A stretch of 45,361 bases of DNA, taken from assembly GCF_017104565.1 (NCBI RefSeq), contig NZ_JAAGPD010000073.1, positions 1-45,361 on the forward strand, read 5' to 3'. Positions 17,394 to 25,600 of the stretch are shown in pieces. A program made the position numbers and the translations under genes. Source of the DNA: Paraburkholderia sp. Tr-20389. Lineage in GTDB: Bacteria > Pseudomonadota > Gammaproteobacteria > Burkholderiales > Burkholderiaceae. The notes beneath the pieces were generated by a model, which had not been told where the DNA came from, did not search any database, and saw only the letters and a list, made by a program, of their open reading frames with translations. The number at the start of each line of letters is the position of its first letter. Positions within the stretch are counted from its first letter, which is position 1.

Positions 17394-18343
17394 CGTTTGA
17401 TCCTGCGGGTAGTCGGTTGCGGGACACGCCAGCCCAGCTCTTCCGAAATTGCGCGCGCTTCGCGCTGCACGACGGGAATCAGTTCGTCCATGCGTTCGAG
17501 CGACATGTACGGAATCGTGCTCGCCACCGACAGCGCGGCGACGATCGAACCCGACGCGTCGCGCACGGGCGCCGCCACGCAGCGGATCGACGCTTCGTTC
17601 TCTTCGAGGTCGAAGGTGAAGCCGCCAGCCGAGTAGTTCGTCATGCGCTGCATGAAGGTCTGCTGGTCCGGCCGGTTGTCAGGCTTGAAGCTGACGCCCG
17701 CGAGCGCGCGACGCGACGCATCGAACAGCGACTGCCACTGGTCGGGAACGAGGTCGAGCATCATCGCCTTGCCGATGCCCGTCGATGCGAGCGGCATCCG
17801 GTGACCGACGCGTGAACGCATTTCGAGGCCGCGCGTGCCGGGAATCTTGTCGATGTAAAGCACGTCGTCGCCGTCGCGCACGCCGAGATGGATCGTGTCG
17901 TGCGTCTGTTCGGCGAGCGATTCCAGATGCGGACGCGCGACCTGCGTGAGCGGCATCTGTTCGAGCGCGATCGTGCCGAGTTCGATCAGCTTAGGACCGA
18001 GCAGATAGCCGCCTTGCACCTGGCGCAGATAGCGCGCCTGCACGAGGCTGCTGACGAGCCGGTGCGTGGTGCTGCGGGTCGTACCGAGCGCCGCGCCGAA
18101 GGTGCGCAGATCGCGCACGCCGGCGGCGGCGGCTTCGAGAATCGCGAGGCCGCGCAGCAGCGTCTGCGTGCCGGCTTGCTGCGGCGTGATGTCGAGCAGC
18201 GTGCTGGGCAGTCCGATCGTGTCGGCGGGCGGCGGCGGTACGACCGCGCCGTTCGCGGGGCGCGCGGCGGGCTTGCGCACGACTTCGGCTTCAGACGCTT
18301 CGGGCGCTTCGGACTCGACGTGAGAGGTCATCGCTTTGTTCAT
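17390..18343 (-). CDS. IclR-family transcriptional regulator of the sugar operon
   Basis: This 317-aa protein has a winged helix-turn-helix at ~60-120 (LRGLAILEAAAAG, then LGTTRSTTHRLVSSL and GGYLLGPKLIELG) and the IclR effector-binding domain at ~125-310. The first ~55 residues are low-complexity. It is the first gene of the operon it probably controls and is coupled to dgoK by a 4-bp overlap. A perfect inverted repeat overlapping the -35 of the promoter upstream is its likely operator, which would make it autoregulatory. Inducer is unknown; a 2-keto-3-deoxy sugar acid would fit the pathway. Confidence 0.92.
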   Translation of the reverse strand: MNKAMTSHVESEAPEASEAEVVRKPAARPANGAVVPPPPADTIGLPSTLLDITPQQAGTQTLLRGLAILEAAAAGVRDLRTFGAALGTTRSTTHRLVSSLVQARYLRQVQGGYLLGPKLIELGTIALEQMPLTQVARPHLESLAEQTHDTIHLGVRDGDDVLYIDKIPGTRGLEMRSRVGHRMPLASTGIGKAMMLDLVPDQWQSLFDASRRALAGVSFKPDNRPDQQTFMQRMTNYSAGGFTFDLEENEASIRCVAAPVRDASGSIVAALSVASTIPYMSLERMDELIPVVQREARAISEELGWRVPQPTTRRIKR

Positions 18344-18552
18344 GGCGACTGGGCAACAGACAAAAGGTGAGTTACCGCGAGAAGCCGGCGTGACGGCCTG
18401 CGCCGGGAGCGGTTCGAAGCTGCGCGAGCGCGGCGGTCAGCAAGGTGCTGGAAGGCATGGCGTGGTGTCTCCAATTTTCGTCCCGCTTGCTGGGACGCGC
18501 ATGGCGCGGCGGCGAAGCGGTGTTTCTGGCCGGTTTCGGCTTGTTGAAACGG

Positions 18553-18586
18553 ATTGTAGGACGCCTTTTTGAGATTCACCAACATA
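18553..18586 (-). promoter_or_regulatory. Probable sigma-70 promoter of the sugar operon
   Basis: On the minus strand TTGGTG (18577-18582) and TACAAT (18553-18558) are separated by 18 bp. The -10 matches the consensus in five of six positions and the -35 in three of six, which fits a regulated promoter. The inner half of the inverted repeat at 18579-18609 covers the -35. Confidence 0.5.
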
Positions 18587-18609
18587 TGAGCGATGCATCC
18601 ATATGTTGG
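18579..18609. promoter_or_regulatory. Putative IclR-family operator
   Basis: CCAACATATG (18579-18588) and CATATGTTGG (18600-18609) form an exact 10-bp inverted repeat with an 11-bp spacer. A dimer would bind one side of the helix at a two-turn spacing. Position over the -35 of the iclR-dgo-ara promoter predicts repression. Confidence 0.6.
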
Positions 18610-18715
18610 GACACTGAGATGTTTGGGACTCGTCAGCTTTCGGAGACATTTCGCAAGCATTGCCGCTTGCCGCTCGCGCCCGTTCGCCAGTACAGACCGG
18701 CCTGTCGGTTTTCGC

Positions 18716-18737
18716 GGAGCGCTTTTAAGAGCGCTCC
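18716..18737. promoter_or_regulatory. Exact dyad upstream of the outer-membrane gene
   Basis: GGAGCGCT (18716-18723) and AGCGCTCC (18730-18737) form an 8-bp inverted repeat with a 6-nt spacer. No T run follows, so an operator or leader hairpin is more likely than a terminator. Confidence 0.35.
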
Positions 18738-18876
18738 TATTGAGCGCGCAAGAGGCTGTATTTAGGCTCGATCCGCTCTAAGTCGACGCTTAAAAGACTT
18801 CGGGAAAGCCGTTTCGGACCGTTTCCAGATCTATTCGATTCCCAAGCGCTCTTGCGATTTTTAGGTTTCCAGAAAA

Positions 18877-19389
18877 ATGACAATCAAGACTCTATTGGCA
18901 TGTGCAGCGATCGCTCTCAGCGCTGCAGCGCAAGCACAACCGACCCAGCAGCAACTGATCGACGATTTTTCGGGTCCGTATGTCGGCGCCAAAGTGGGCG
19001 TGAATGTGTCGAGCGCATCGGGCGCCACGAACAAGCCGACGCACTCGACGATCTTCCCCGGCTTCGTTGCGGGTTATGGCTTCAACGCAGGCCCCGTGGT
19101 GCTCGGCGCCGAGGTGTTCGCCGATTTGCATCACGGTTCGGCGACCTTCAAGGACGGTGGGGTCGACGCAAAGATCGGCTATCCCATTGGCCGCGTCATG
19201 CCGTACGCGCGGCTTGGTGTGACCACCGACTGGCCGGCACCGCGCTTCAACTACGGGCTTGGCGTCGAATACATGCTCATGAAGAACCTGAGTCTGTTCT
19301 CGGAATGGACACACGATTCGACCAACGCCGACAATACGCACTGGACGAATAACAGCTTCGTCATCGGCGCGAATTACCGCTTCCGGTAA
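18877..19389 (+). CDS. Small outer-membrane beta-barrel protein
   Basis: This 170-aa precursor has a 20-residue signal peptide (cleavage after AQA). The mature part alternates hydrophobic and polar residues in strands: GPYVGAKVGVNVSS, FVAGYGFNAGPVVLGAEVFAD, RVMPYARLGVT, FNYGLGVEYMLMKNLSLFSEWTH. It ends in FVIGANYRFR, with an aromatic residue in the penultimate position typical of barrel proteins. This is the OmpA-barrel/porin-like (8-strand) type of family. No OmpA peptidoglycan-binding domain follows, so it is a barrel only. Function is unknown. It stands alone, between the sugar operon and mtgA. Confidence 0.8.
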   Translation: MTIKTLLACAAIALSAAAQAQPTQQQLIDDFSGPYVGAKVGVNVSSASGATNKPTHSTIFPGFVAGYGFNAGPVVLGAEVFADLHHGSATFKDGGVDAKIGYPIGRVMPYARLGVTTDWPAPRFNYGLGVEYMLMKNLSLFSEWTHDSTNADNTHWTNNSFVIGANYRFR

Positions 19390-19407
19390 GCGGCCTCAAG
19401 AAGCGAA

Positions 19408-19440
19408 AAACGGCGATCATCTGCACGATAATCGCCGTTT
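19408..19440. terminator. Bidirectional intrinsic terminator
   Basis: A perfect 10-bp stem, AAACGGCGAT (19408-19417) and ATCGCCGTTT (19431-19440), lies between convergent genes. A residues before it give the T run for the minus strand, and T residues close the plus strand. Confidence 0.7.
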
Positions 19441-19473
19441 CGATTTGCGTCGGAAGCGCCGGAAATGAGGCCG

Positions 19474-20214
19474 TCACTCCGGCAATTCCGCCGCTCCCAT
19501 TCTGCGTGCAATCACCCGCGCGCGCTGCGCGAGGTAGCCGGAGCCGCGGTGCTCGTCGAAGTATTTCGGCCTCGGCAACATCACCGCGAGCCGGGCCGAT
19601 TGCCCGGCCGTCAGCTTCGCCGCCGACGTCCTGAAGTAGTAGCGCGCGGCCGCTTCCGCGCCATAGACGCCGTTGCCCCACTCAACCGAATTCAGATAGA
19701 TCTCGAAGATTCGCTCTTTGTCCATCAGCGTCTCGAGCATCCACGTGATGATCAATTCCTGACCCTTGCGGATGTAGCTCTTCTCGCGCGACAGGAACAG
19801 ATTGCGAGCAAGCTGCTGCGTGATCGTCGAGCCGCCTGCGACGATCTTGCCGCGCGCCTTGTTTCTCTCCCATGCCTGGAGAATCGCGTCCGTCTCGTAG
19901 CCGTTGTTATTGACGAAATTCGCATCTTCCGACGCGATGATCGCGCGCTTCAGATTGCGCGAGATCTGCTCGTACGGTACCCACACATGCTGAAGCGACA
20001 GGTCCGGTCGGTCTTGCGAAAGACGCCAGGCGTCGGAACGCATGAACGCCGTCGATTGCGGGTTCACGTAGTTCCAGACGGCGATCTGCGCGAAATAGAA
20101 CAGCTGTGTCGCAATCCACGCGACGACGAAGACCGCGCCGGCATACATCGCCCAGCGTGCTGGACTCACCGCCTGTCCCTTCGCGCGCCTCGATTTTGTC
20201 ATCGTCGTCGCCAT
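19474..20214 (-). CDS. mtgA: Monofunctional biosynthetic peptidoglycan transglycosylase
   Basis: This 246-aa GT51 enzyme polymerises lipid II into glycan strands at the periplasmic face. A single transmembrane anchor lies at ~21-45. Catalytic Glu96 is in ASEDANF, and the family motif [15 protein letters not shown] spans 127-141, followed by the [12 protein letters not shown] and [20 protein letters not shown] regions. No transpeptidase domain follows. It lies 57 bp after aroE and is probably in the same transcript. Confidence 0.95.
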   Translation of the reverse strand: MATTMTKSRRAKGQAVSPARWAMYAGAVFVVAWIATQLFYFAQIAVWNYVNPQSTAFMRSDAWRLSQDRPDLSLQHVWVPYEQISRNLKRAIIASEDANFVNNNGYETDAILQAWERNKARGKIVAGGSTITQQLARNLFLSREKSYIRKGQELIITWMLETLMDKERIFEIYLNSVEWGNGVYGAEAAARYYFRTSAAKLTAGQSARLAVMLPRPKYFDEHRGSGYLAQRARVIARRMGAAELPE

Positions 20215-20271
20215 GTCGTCGCAGTGATGTCGTCCAGTCGCTCAGCCGGTTATCGGTCGGCGCACGGTCCG

Positions 20272-21144
20272 TCACGCGCTCTGCGGTGCACGCAGCATCT
20301 CGCGCAGTGCCGCGAGCACGGGCGCGCCGTCGGGACGCACGCCGCGCCACACGAAGAACGACTCCGCCGCCTGCTCGACCAGCATGCCGAGACCATCCGC
20401 CGCGCGCGCGCCGAGCTTGCTGGCGTGCTGCATGAAAACGGTCGGCTGCGCGCCGTACATCATGTCGTACGCGAGTGTGTGCGCGCCGAACGCGCCGTCG
20501 TCGCATTCGGGCAGCGACGCGTCGAGGCTGCTTGCCGTCGCGTTGACGATCACGTCGTAGGCGCCCGCTTCGATTGCCTGCGCGCTGCCGCCTGAGAGAC
20601 GGCACGCGGCGTCGCTGGCCGCGTTCGCGAATTGCGCGACGAGTTCGTCCGCTTTCGACGCCGTACGATTCACGATAGTCAGCGAGTGCGGCTTGCGTTC
20701 GAGCATCGGCAACACGACGCCGCGCGCCGCGCCGCCCGCGCCGAGCAGCAGCACGCGCGCGCCCGCGAGCGACACACCCAGGTTCACTTCGATATCGCGC
20801 ACGAGGCCAAAGCCGTCCGTGTTGTCGCCGTACACGCCGCCGTCCTTTTCGAAACGCAGCGTATTGACGGCGCCCGCCGCCGCCGCGCGCGGCGACAGCG
20901 TGGTTGCGAACGCATGTGCGTCGAGCTTGAACGGCACGGTCACGTTCATGCCGCGGCCGCCTTCGTCGATGAAAGCGCGCACGTACGCGACGAACTGGTC
21001 GACGGGCGCCAGCAGCCGGCCATATTCGACGGGTTCACCCGTCTGCTCGGCAAACTGCGCGTGGATCAACGGCGACTTGCTGTGCGCGATCGGATTGCCG
21101 ATCACCGCGTATTTGTCGCGCGGCGTGTTTTGATTCGAGCTCAT
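20272..21144 (-). CDS. aroE: Shikimate dehydrogenase (NADP+)
   Basis: This 290-aa enzyme reduces 3-dehydroshikimate to shikimate. It has the substrate-binding NPIAHSKSP at 17-25, catalytic Lys73 in NVTVPFK, Asn94 in GAVNTL, GDNTDG at 107-112 with Asp110, and the NADP-binding GAGGAARG at 135-142. The start overlaps the stop codon of the RNB gene (ATGA). Confidence 0.95.
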   Translation of the reverse strand: MSSNQNTPRDKYAVIGNPIAHSKSPLIHAQFAEQTGEPVEYGRLLAPVDQFVAYVRAFIDEGGRGMNVTVPFKLDAHAFATTLSPRAAAAGAVNTLRFEKDGGVYGDNTDGFGLVRDIEVNLGVSLAGARVLLLGAGGAARGVVLPMLERKPHSLTIVNRTASKADELVAQFANAASDAACRLSGGSAQAIEAGAYDVIVNATASSLDASLPECDDGAFGAHTLAYDMMYGAQPTVFMQHASKLGARAADGLGMLVEQAAESFFVWRGVRPDGAPVLAALREMLRAPQSA

Positions 21145-23246
21145 TGCCCTTGCTCCGTCGCGTGCTGCGTCGAGTCGTTACCATCGGCGGAAGCCGGCGT
21201 GTCGCCGTCGGCGGACGGCTCGCCCGTTGCCGCGTTCGTGTCGGCTTCGGCCTGTGCTTCGGCTTCGCTTTCGGCGGATTCGTCGGGGGCGTCGACGATT
21301 TCGTCGTCGGCCTCTTCCTCTTCTTCCGCGCCGCTTGTCACGGTCGGTGCGTCGAGCACATGCAGGAGACGCACGGAGGCTTCGACGGTCAGCTCATCGA
21401 CCGACATCACTTCGAGCATCAGCCGCGTGCCGCGCGCGTGCACGCCGAGACCCGGCACGTGCAGCAGCAGCGGCACTTCCTCGAGGCGCACCAGATCGCC
21501 CTTCACGACGGACGCGGCCACCTGCTTGCGGTTTTCCTGCGTGAGCCAGCGCAGACACCAGAAATACTCCATGCGACGCTGATGATCGGCGTACGCGGTA
21601 TAGGTGTCGTCGAAACCTTGCACGACTGCGAACAGATCGGCGTCCTTCGGCTTGAACGGCGCAGCGAGCTTCGCCGTCACGCCGTGCTGCACGCAGGCGA
21701 TCAGCTGCCACTGGTTGACGAGGTCGACATAGCGGCGCAGCGGCGAAGTGCTCCACGCGTACTGCGCGACGCCGAGGCCTTCGTGCGGTGCAGCCGTCGT
21801 CTGCATACGGGTGCGCTTCGGGCCCGTCGGCGCGCCGAACGCACGTTGCGAACGATAGATGCCGGGCACGCCGTGGTCGTGCAGGAACGCGCCCCACGTC
21901 GAGTTCGCGAGAATCGCCAGTTCGGCGACGATCGTGTCGAGCGGCGAGCCGCGGCGGCGCGGTGTGATCGTGATGTGCTCGCCTTCGACGTAGAAGTTGA
22001 AGTCCGTATTGCGCTGCACTTCGCGCTTGAGGCCGTATCCGGCACGCGCGACCTGGCGCTTCTCGAACAGCGCCTGTGCGAACGGCCACAACACCGCGAT
22101 GTCTTCCTTGTGCGGATAGTCGCCCGTGCCGTTGGCAAGCGCCTCTTCCGTCACCAGTTCGTCGAGCGTGTTGTGACGCAGATTGTTCTTCACGTAGACG
22201 AGTTCGGCGCGCGTTTCGCTCGCGACGATCTCCTGCGTCTCGCGATTCACGATGCTGTACAGCGACAGCGCTGGACGCAACCCGCCTTCGGCCAGCGTGA
22301 ATTTGTCCACGACGGAATCGGGCAGCATCGTGATCTTGTCGCCCGGCATGTAGACGGTCGACAGACGGCCGCGCGCAATCGCGTCGACGGCGTCGCTGCG
22401 CTGGATACCCAGCGCCGGCGCGGCGATGTGAATGCCGATCCGCACGCGGTTATCCGGCAGATGCTCGACGGAAAACGCATCGTCGATTTCGGTGGTCGTA
22501 ACGTCGTCGATCGAGAACGCTTCGATTTCGGCCTGCGGCAGATCTTCCGGCAACTCGCCGACCGTCACGAGCGGGAAAGCCGTGCCGTGCGGGAAGAATT
22601 CCGACAGGAAGCGCGCTTCGTGCAGCGCGCGGGCGGACGGAATGCCGCCGCATTCGAGCATCAGACGCGCCTGCGAGATGCCGCGCGCCGCCGCTGCGGC
22701 TTCGAGCGCCTTGTACTCGATCGAATTCTTGTCGGGCTTCGTCAGCAGACCGAGCGCCTTGCTCTGGAACCCGTCGGGCAGACGGCCCGCCTTCAGTTCC
22801 TCTTCGTAGCCCTGCTGCACGAGCGCCTGCTGGCGCTTGCGTTCGAGCGACGCGAGCGCCATCTTCAGTTGCTCTTCCGGTGCGCGCTGATACTGGCCGC
22901 GCCCCTTGCGGCGGAAATAGATGGGCGAGCCGTGCATGCGCAGGATCAACGCGGCGCGCTCGACCGCCCCGAAGGTGTCGCCGAAATACTCGGCGCCGAG
23001 CGTCGCAAACGGAAACTCATCTTCGGGCGCGCATTCCCACAGGAAGTCCAGATCGATATCCTGGGCGACGACGTCGGCCTGCTCCATCAGTTCGGCCGCC
23101 GTCGGCTTGTCGAACTCGATCAGCACGTCTTTCGCGCGGACCTTCGCGCGGCGGCCGCCCGGCAGTTCGACCTGAAACGCGTCGCCTTGACGCGACAGCA
23201 CGCTGCCCGCCTTGAAACTACCCGATTCCTCGAAGAAAACGTTCAC
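21141..23246 (-). CDS. RNB-domain exoribonuclease (RNase II/R superfamily)
   Basis: This 701-aa 3'-5' exoribonuclease has a short N-terminal beta-barrel (~10-45), a helical region, and the RNB domain from ~230 to ~560. The metal site shows Asp247, Glu253, Asp255 and Asp256 in a D-x5-E-x-D-D pattern; classical RNase II and R have Asp at the second position. A degenerate S1-like domain follows (~590-645). The last ~55 residues are an acidic Glu/Asp/Ala tail. The overall form resembles the RNase II-like subfamily with IDDA-type sites rather than E. coli Rnr, so I give no symbol. It is coupled to aroE. Confidence 0.88.
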   Translation of the reverse strand: MNVFFEESGSFKAGSVLSRQGDAFQVELPGGRRAKVRAKDVLIEFDKPTAAELMEQADVVAQDIDLDFLWECAPEDEFPFATLGAEYFGDTFGAVERAALILRMHGSPIYFRRKGRGQYQRAPEEQLKMALASLERKRQQALVQQGYEEELKAGRLPDGFQSKALGLLTKPDKNSIEYKALEAAAAARGISQARLMLECGGIPSARALHEARFLSEFFPHGTAFPLVTVGELPEDLPQAEIEAFSIDDVTTTEIDDAFSVEHLPDNRVRIGIHIAAPALGIQRSDAVDAIARGRLSTVYMPGDKITMLPDSVVDKFTLAEGGLRPALSLYSIVNRETQEIVASETRAELVYVKNNLRHNTLDELVTEEALANGTGDYPHKEDIAVLWPFAQALFEKRQVARAGYGLKREVQRNTDFNFYVEGEHITITPRRRGSPLDTIVAELAILANSTWGAFLHDHGVPGIYRSQRAFGAPTGPKRTRMQTTAAPHEGLGVAQYAWSTSPLRRYVDLVNQWQLIACVQHGVTAKLAAPFKPKDADLFAVVQGFDDTYTAYADHQRRMEYFWCLRWLTQENRKQVAASVVKGDLVRLEEVPLLLHVPGLGVHARGTRLMLEVMSVDELTVEASVRLLHVLDAPTVTSGAEEEEEADDEIVDAPDESAESEAEAQAEADTNAATGEPSADGDTPASADGNDSTQHATEQGQ

Positions 23247-23375
23247 TCAATACTCTCGTTCTGGCTTGCGTCGGCCGGCGCGCAGTGCTGCGTGTGTGCG
23301 CGTCGGCGTCGTGTTCGGTGTGGTGCTCCGCAACGCGCGTGCCTTTCGGGCAAGCTTCGGCTGCGGATCATCGGA

Positions 23376-23978
23376 TCATGCCGCCTCGCGTGGCGGGGGC
23401 GGCTCGGCGTCGGCGGCGTCGCAAAACGCGAGCACGTCGTCGACATAGTCGGGAAACTCGCTGATCGCATGGTCGCTGCCTTCGATCAGCTTCGTCCGCA
23501 CGCCGGGATAGTGCGCGAGCATTTCGCGATAATCGAGCACTTCGTCGCCGGTGGCGGCAAACAGATAATAGCGTTCGGGACGCGTGATCCGCGCGACGCC
23601 TAGCGCACGTAATTCATCAAGATGATGTGGCTCGACGACGATGCTGCCGCCGCCATGCCACAACGGCTGCTCGCCGAGATAGTGGCTCAGGTCGCGCTGC
23701 GGCACGACGGCCGGATTCAGCAGCACCGCGTGCCAGCCGTGCTTCTCCGCGAGATGCGTCGCGAAGTAGCCGCCGAGCGAGCTGCCGACCAGCGTCACGC
23801 GCTCCGGCTTCGCCGTTGCAACCACTTCTTCTACGAGCGCCACCGTTTCCAGGGGCGACACGGGCAGCATCGGACAGCACCATTCCGCGCTGCGGCCCAG
23901 CGCCGCGAGGCGCTCGGCCATCACGCGCGCCTTGAAGGAATCGGGCGACGAGCGGAAACCGTGCAGATAAACAATCAC
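23376..23978 (-). CDS. YqiA/UPF0227-like alpha/beta-hydrolase
   Basis: This 200-aa small esterase-like protein starts with YLHGFRSSPDSFKA (oxyanion region) and has nucleophile Ser67 in VGSSLGGYFA, with likely Asp145 in ATGDEVLDY and His170 in GSDHAISEF. E. coli YqiA has esterase activity on short acyl and palmitoyl-CoA substrates; the substrate here is unknown. The start overlaps the mpl stop (ATGA), so it is in an operon with mpl. Confidence 0.85.
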   Translation of the reverse strand: MIVYLHGFRSSPDSFKARVMAERLAALGRSAEWCCPMLPVSPLETVALVEEVVATAKPERVTLVGSSLGGYFATHLAEKHGWHAVLLNPAVVPQRDLSHYLGEQPLWHGGGSIVVEPHHLDELRALGVARITRPERYYLFAATGDEVLDYREMLAHYPGVRTKLIEGSDHAISEFPDYVDDVLAFCDAADAEPPPPREAA

Positions 23979-25384
23979 GCGACGCCCCGCGCCAGTTCCG
24001 TCGGTCGTGCCGACAGCGCGTCGAGTAGCTTCTGGTGCACGCCGCCGAAACCGCCGTTGCTCATCACCAGCACCTGATCGCCCGGCTGCGCGGCTGCGAC
24101 GACGGCCTTGATGAGCGAGTCGATTTCATTGAACGCCTGCGCCTTGTCGCCCATCGGCGCGAGCGCTTCGGCGAGATTCCAGCCGAGCGCATCCTTGCCC
24201 GAAGGCGCGCCGTAGCCGAACACGAGATCGGCGTCCGCGAGGCTTGCGGGCAGTTGGGCCTTCATCACGCCGAGCTTCATCGTGTTCGAGCGCGGCTCCA
24301 GTACAGCGAGAATGCGTGTATTCGTGCGGCCGATACGCGTGCGCAGTCCGGCCACAGTCGTCTGGATCGCCGTCGGATGATGCGCGAAATCGTCGTAGAC
24401 GGTCACGCCGTCCACGCTGCCGCGCACTTCCATCCGACGCTTCACGTTGCGGAACGTCGACAGCGACTTCGCCGCCTGCGCGGGCGGCACGCCGATGTGG
24501 CGCGCGGCGGCGATCGCGGCGATCGCGTTCATCCGGTTGTGTTCGCCCTGCACCTGCCAGTCGACCACGCCGACGCGCTCGCCGTTGTGATAGACGGCGA
24601 AACGCTCGTCGACGGCGACGCCGTCTTCAGCGGGCAGCGCCTGCCAGCCGCCCTCGACGCCGAAACGCTCCACTTCGCTCCAGCAGCCGCGCGCGAGCAC
24701 GCGGTCCAGCGCGTCTTCGCGACCGTTCGACACAACGCGGCCAATGCCCGGCACCGTGCGCACGAGATGATGAAATTGCGTTTCGATCGCGGCGAGATCG
24801 GGGAAGATGTCCGCGTGATCGAATTCGAGGTTGTTCAGGACCGCCGTGCGCGGCCGGTAGTGGACGAATTTCGAGCGCTTGTCGAAGAATGCTGTGTCGT
24901 ACTCGTCGGCTTCGATCACGAAGAAGCTCGAATCCGTCAACCGCGCCGACACACCGAAGTTCAGCGGCACGCCGCCAATCAGAAAGCCCGGGTTCATGCC
25001 CGCGTCTTCGAGCAGCCACGTCAGCATCGACGTCGTCGTGGTCTTGCCGTGCGTGCCGGCTACGGCCAGCACCCATTTGCCGTTGAGGACGTGCTCGCCG
25101 AGCCACTGCGGGCCGGACGTGTACGGCAAGCCGCGATTGAGAATTTCTTCCATCAGCGGATTGCCGCGCGTCACGACGTTGCCGACCACGAACAGGTCGG
25201 GCTTCAGGTCGAGTTGCTCGACGCCCCAGCCTTCGATCAGCTTGATCCCTTGCGCCTCGAGTTGCGTGCTCATCGGCGGATAGACACCGGCGTCGCAGCC
25301 CGTCACCGTGTGACCGGCATTGCGCGCGAGAACCGCGAGACCACCCATGAACGTGCCGCAGATGCCGAGGATGTGAATGTGCAT
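23975..25384 (-). CDS. mpl: UDP-N-acetylmuramate:L-Ala-gamma-D-Glu-meso-DAP ligase
   Basis: This 469-aa Mur-ligase family enzyme reattaches recycled murein tripeptide to UDP-MurNAc. The N-terminal HILGICGTFMGGLAVLA is the Mpl form of the UDP-binding motif, and the ATP loop AGTHGKTTTTSM lies at 109-120. Other conserved parts are YDDFAHHPTAIQTTV and LEPRSNTMKLGV. I took the ATG at 25384 because the frame's upstream extension adds only six non-conserved residues. It is divergent from the next gene. Confidence 0.95.
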   Translation of the reverse strand: MHIHILGICGTFMGGLAVLARNAGHTVTGCDAGVYPPMSTQLEAQGIKLIEGWGVEQLDLKPDLFVVGNVVTRGNPLMEEILNRGLPYTSGPQWLGEHVLNGKWVLAVAGTHGKTTTTSMLTWLLEDAGMNPGFLIGGVPLNFGVSARLTDSSFFVIEADEYDTAFFDKRSKFVHYRPRTAVLNNLEFDHADIFPDLAAIETQFHHLVRTVPGIGRVVSNGREDALDRVLARGCWSEVERFGVEGGWQALPAEDGVAVDERFAVYHNGERVGVVDWQVQGEHNRMNAIAAIAAARHIGVPPAQAAKSLSTFRNVKRRMEVRGSVDGVTVYDDFAHHPTAIQTTVAGLRTRIGRTNTRILAVLEPRSNTMKLGVMKAQLPASLADADLVFGYGAPSGKDALGWNLAEALAPMGDKAQAFNEIDSLIKAVVAAAQPGDQVLVMSNGGFGGVHQKLLDALSARPTELARGVA

Positions 25385-25600
25385 AAAGCTGTCGCGCCGC
25401 AAGGCGTGTTTTTTGCGTGGAAAGAGATGCGCGCCGGGGCGAAAAAGCCCTCGTGCAAAGGACGACTATTGTAACCGACAGCCCCGCCCGTTCTTGATCG
25501 GACGTGCTATTCGAGAGCGTCTCCGATGCGCCGTTCGGGGCTCGCGGATCGCGCTGGCAGCGTCAAAAGGCCGTCTGGCTTTCTCTAGTATGATGACCGG

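Larger units (their letters stand above)
18344..18876. other. 533-bp divergent regulatory region
   Basis: This non-coding region lies between iclR (minus) and the outer-membrane protein gene (plus). It contains the iclR promoter and operator (18553-18609), a leader of about 200 nt before iclR, and on the other side an exact 8-bp dyad (18716-18737) upstream of the barrel gene. Short frames here lack family features and I regard them as chance. Confidence 0.7.

Noticed and set aside
21144-23603. 819-codon plus-strand open frame
   Set aside because: It is antisense to the RNB gene, with a composition typical of GC-rich shadow frames.
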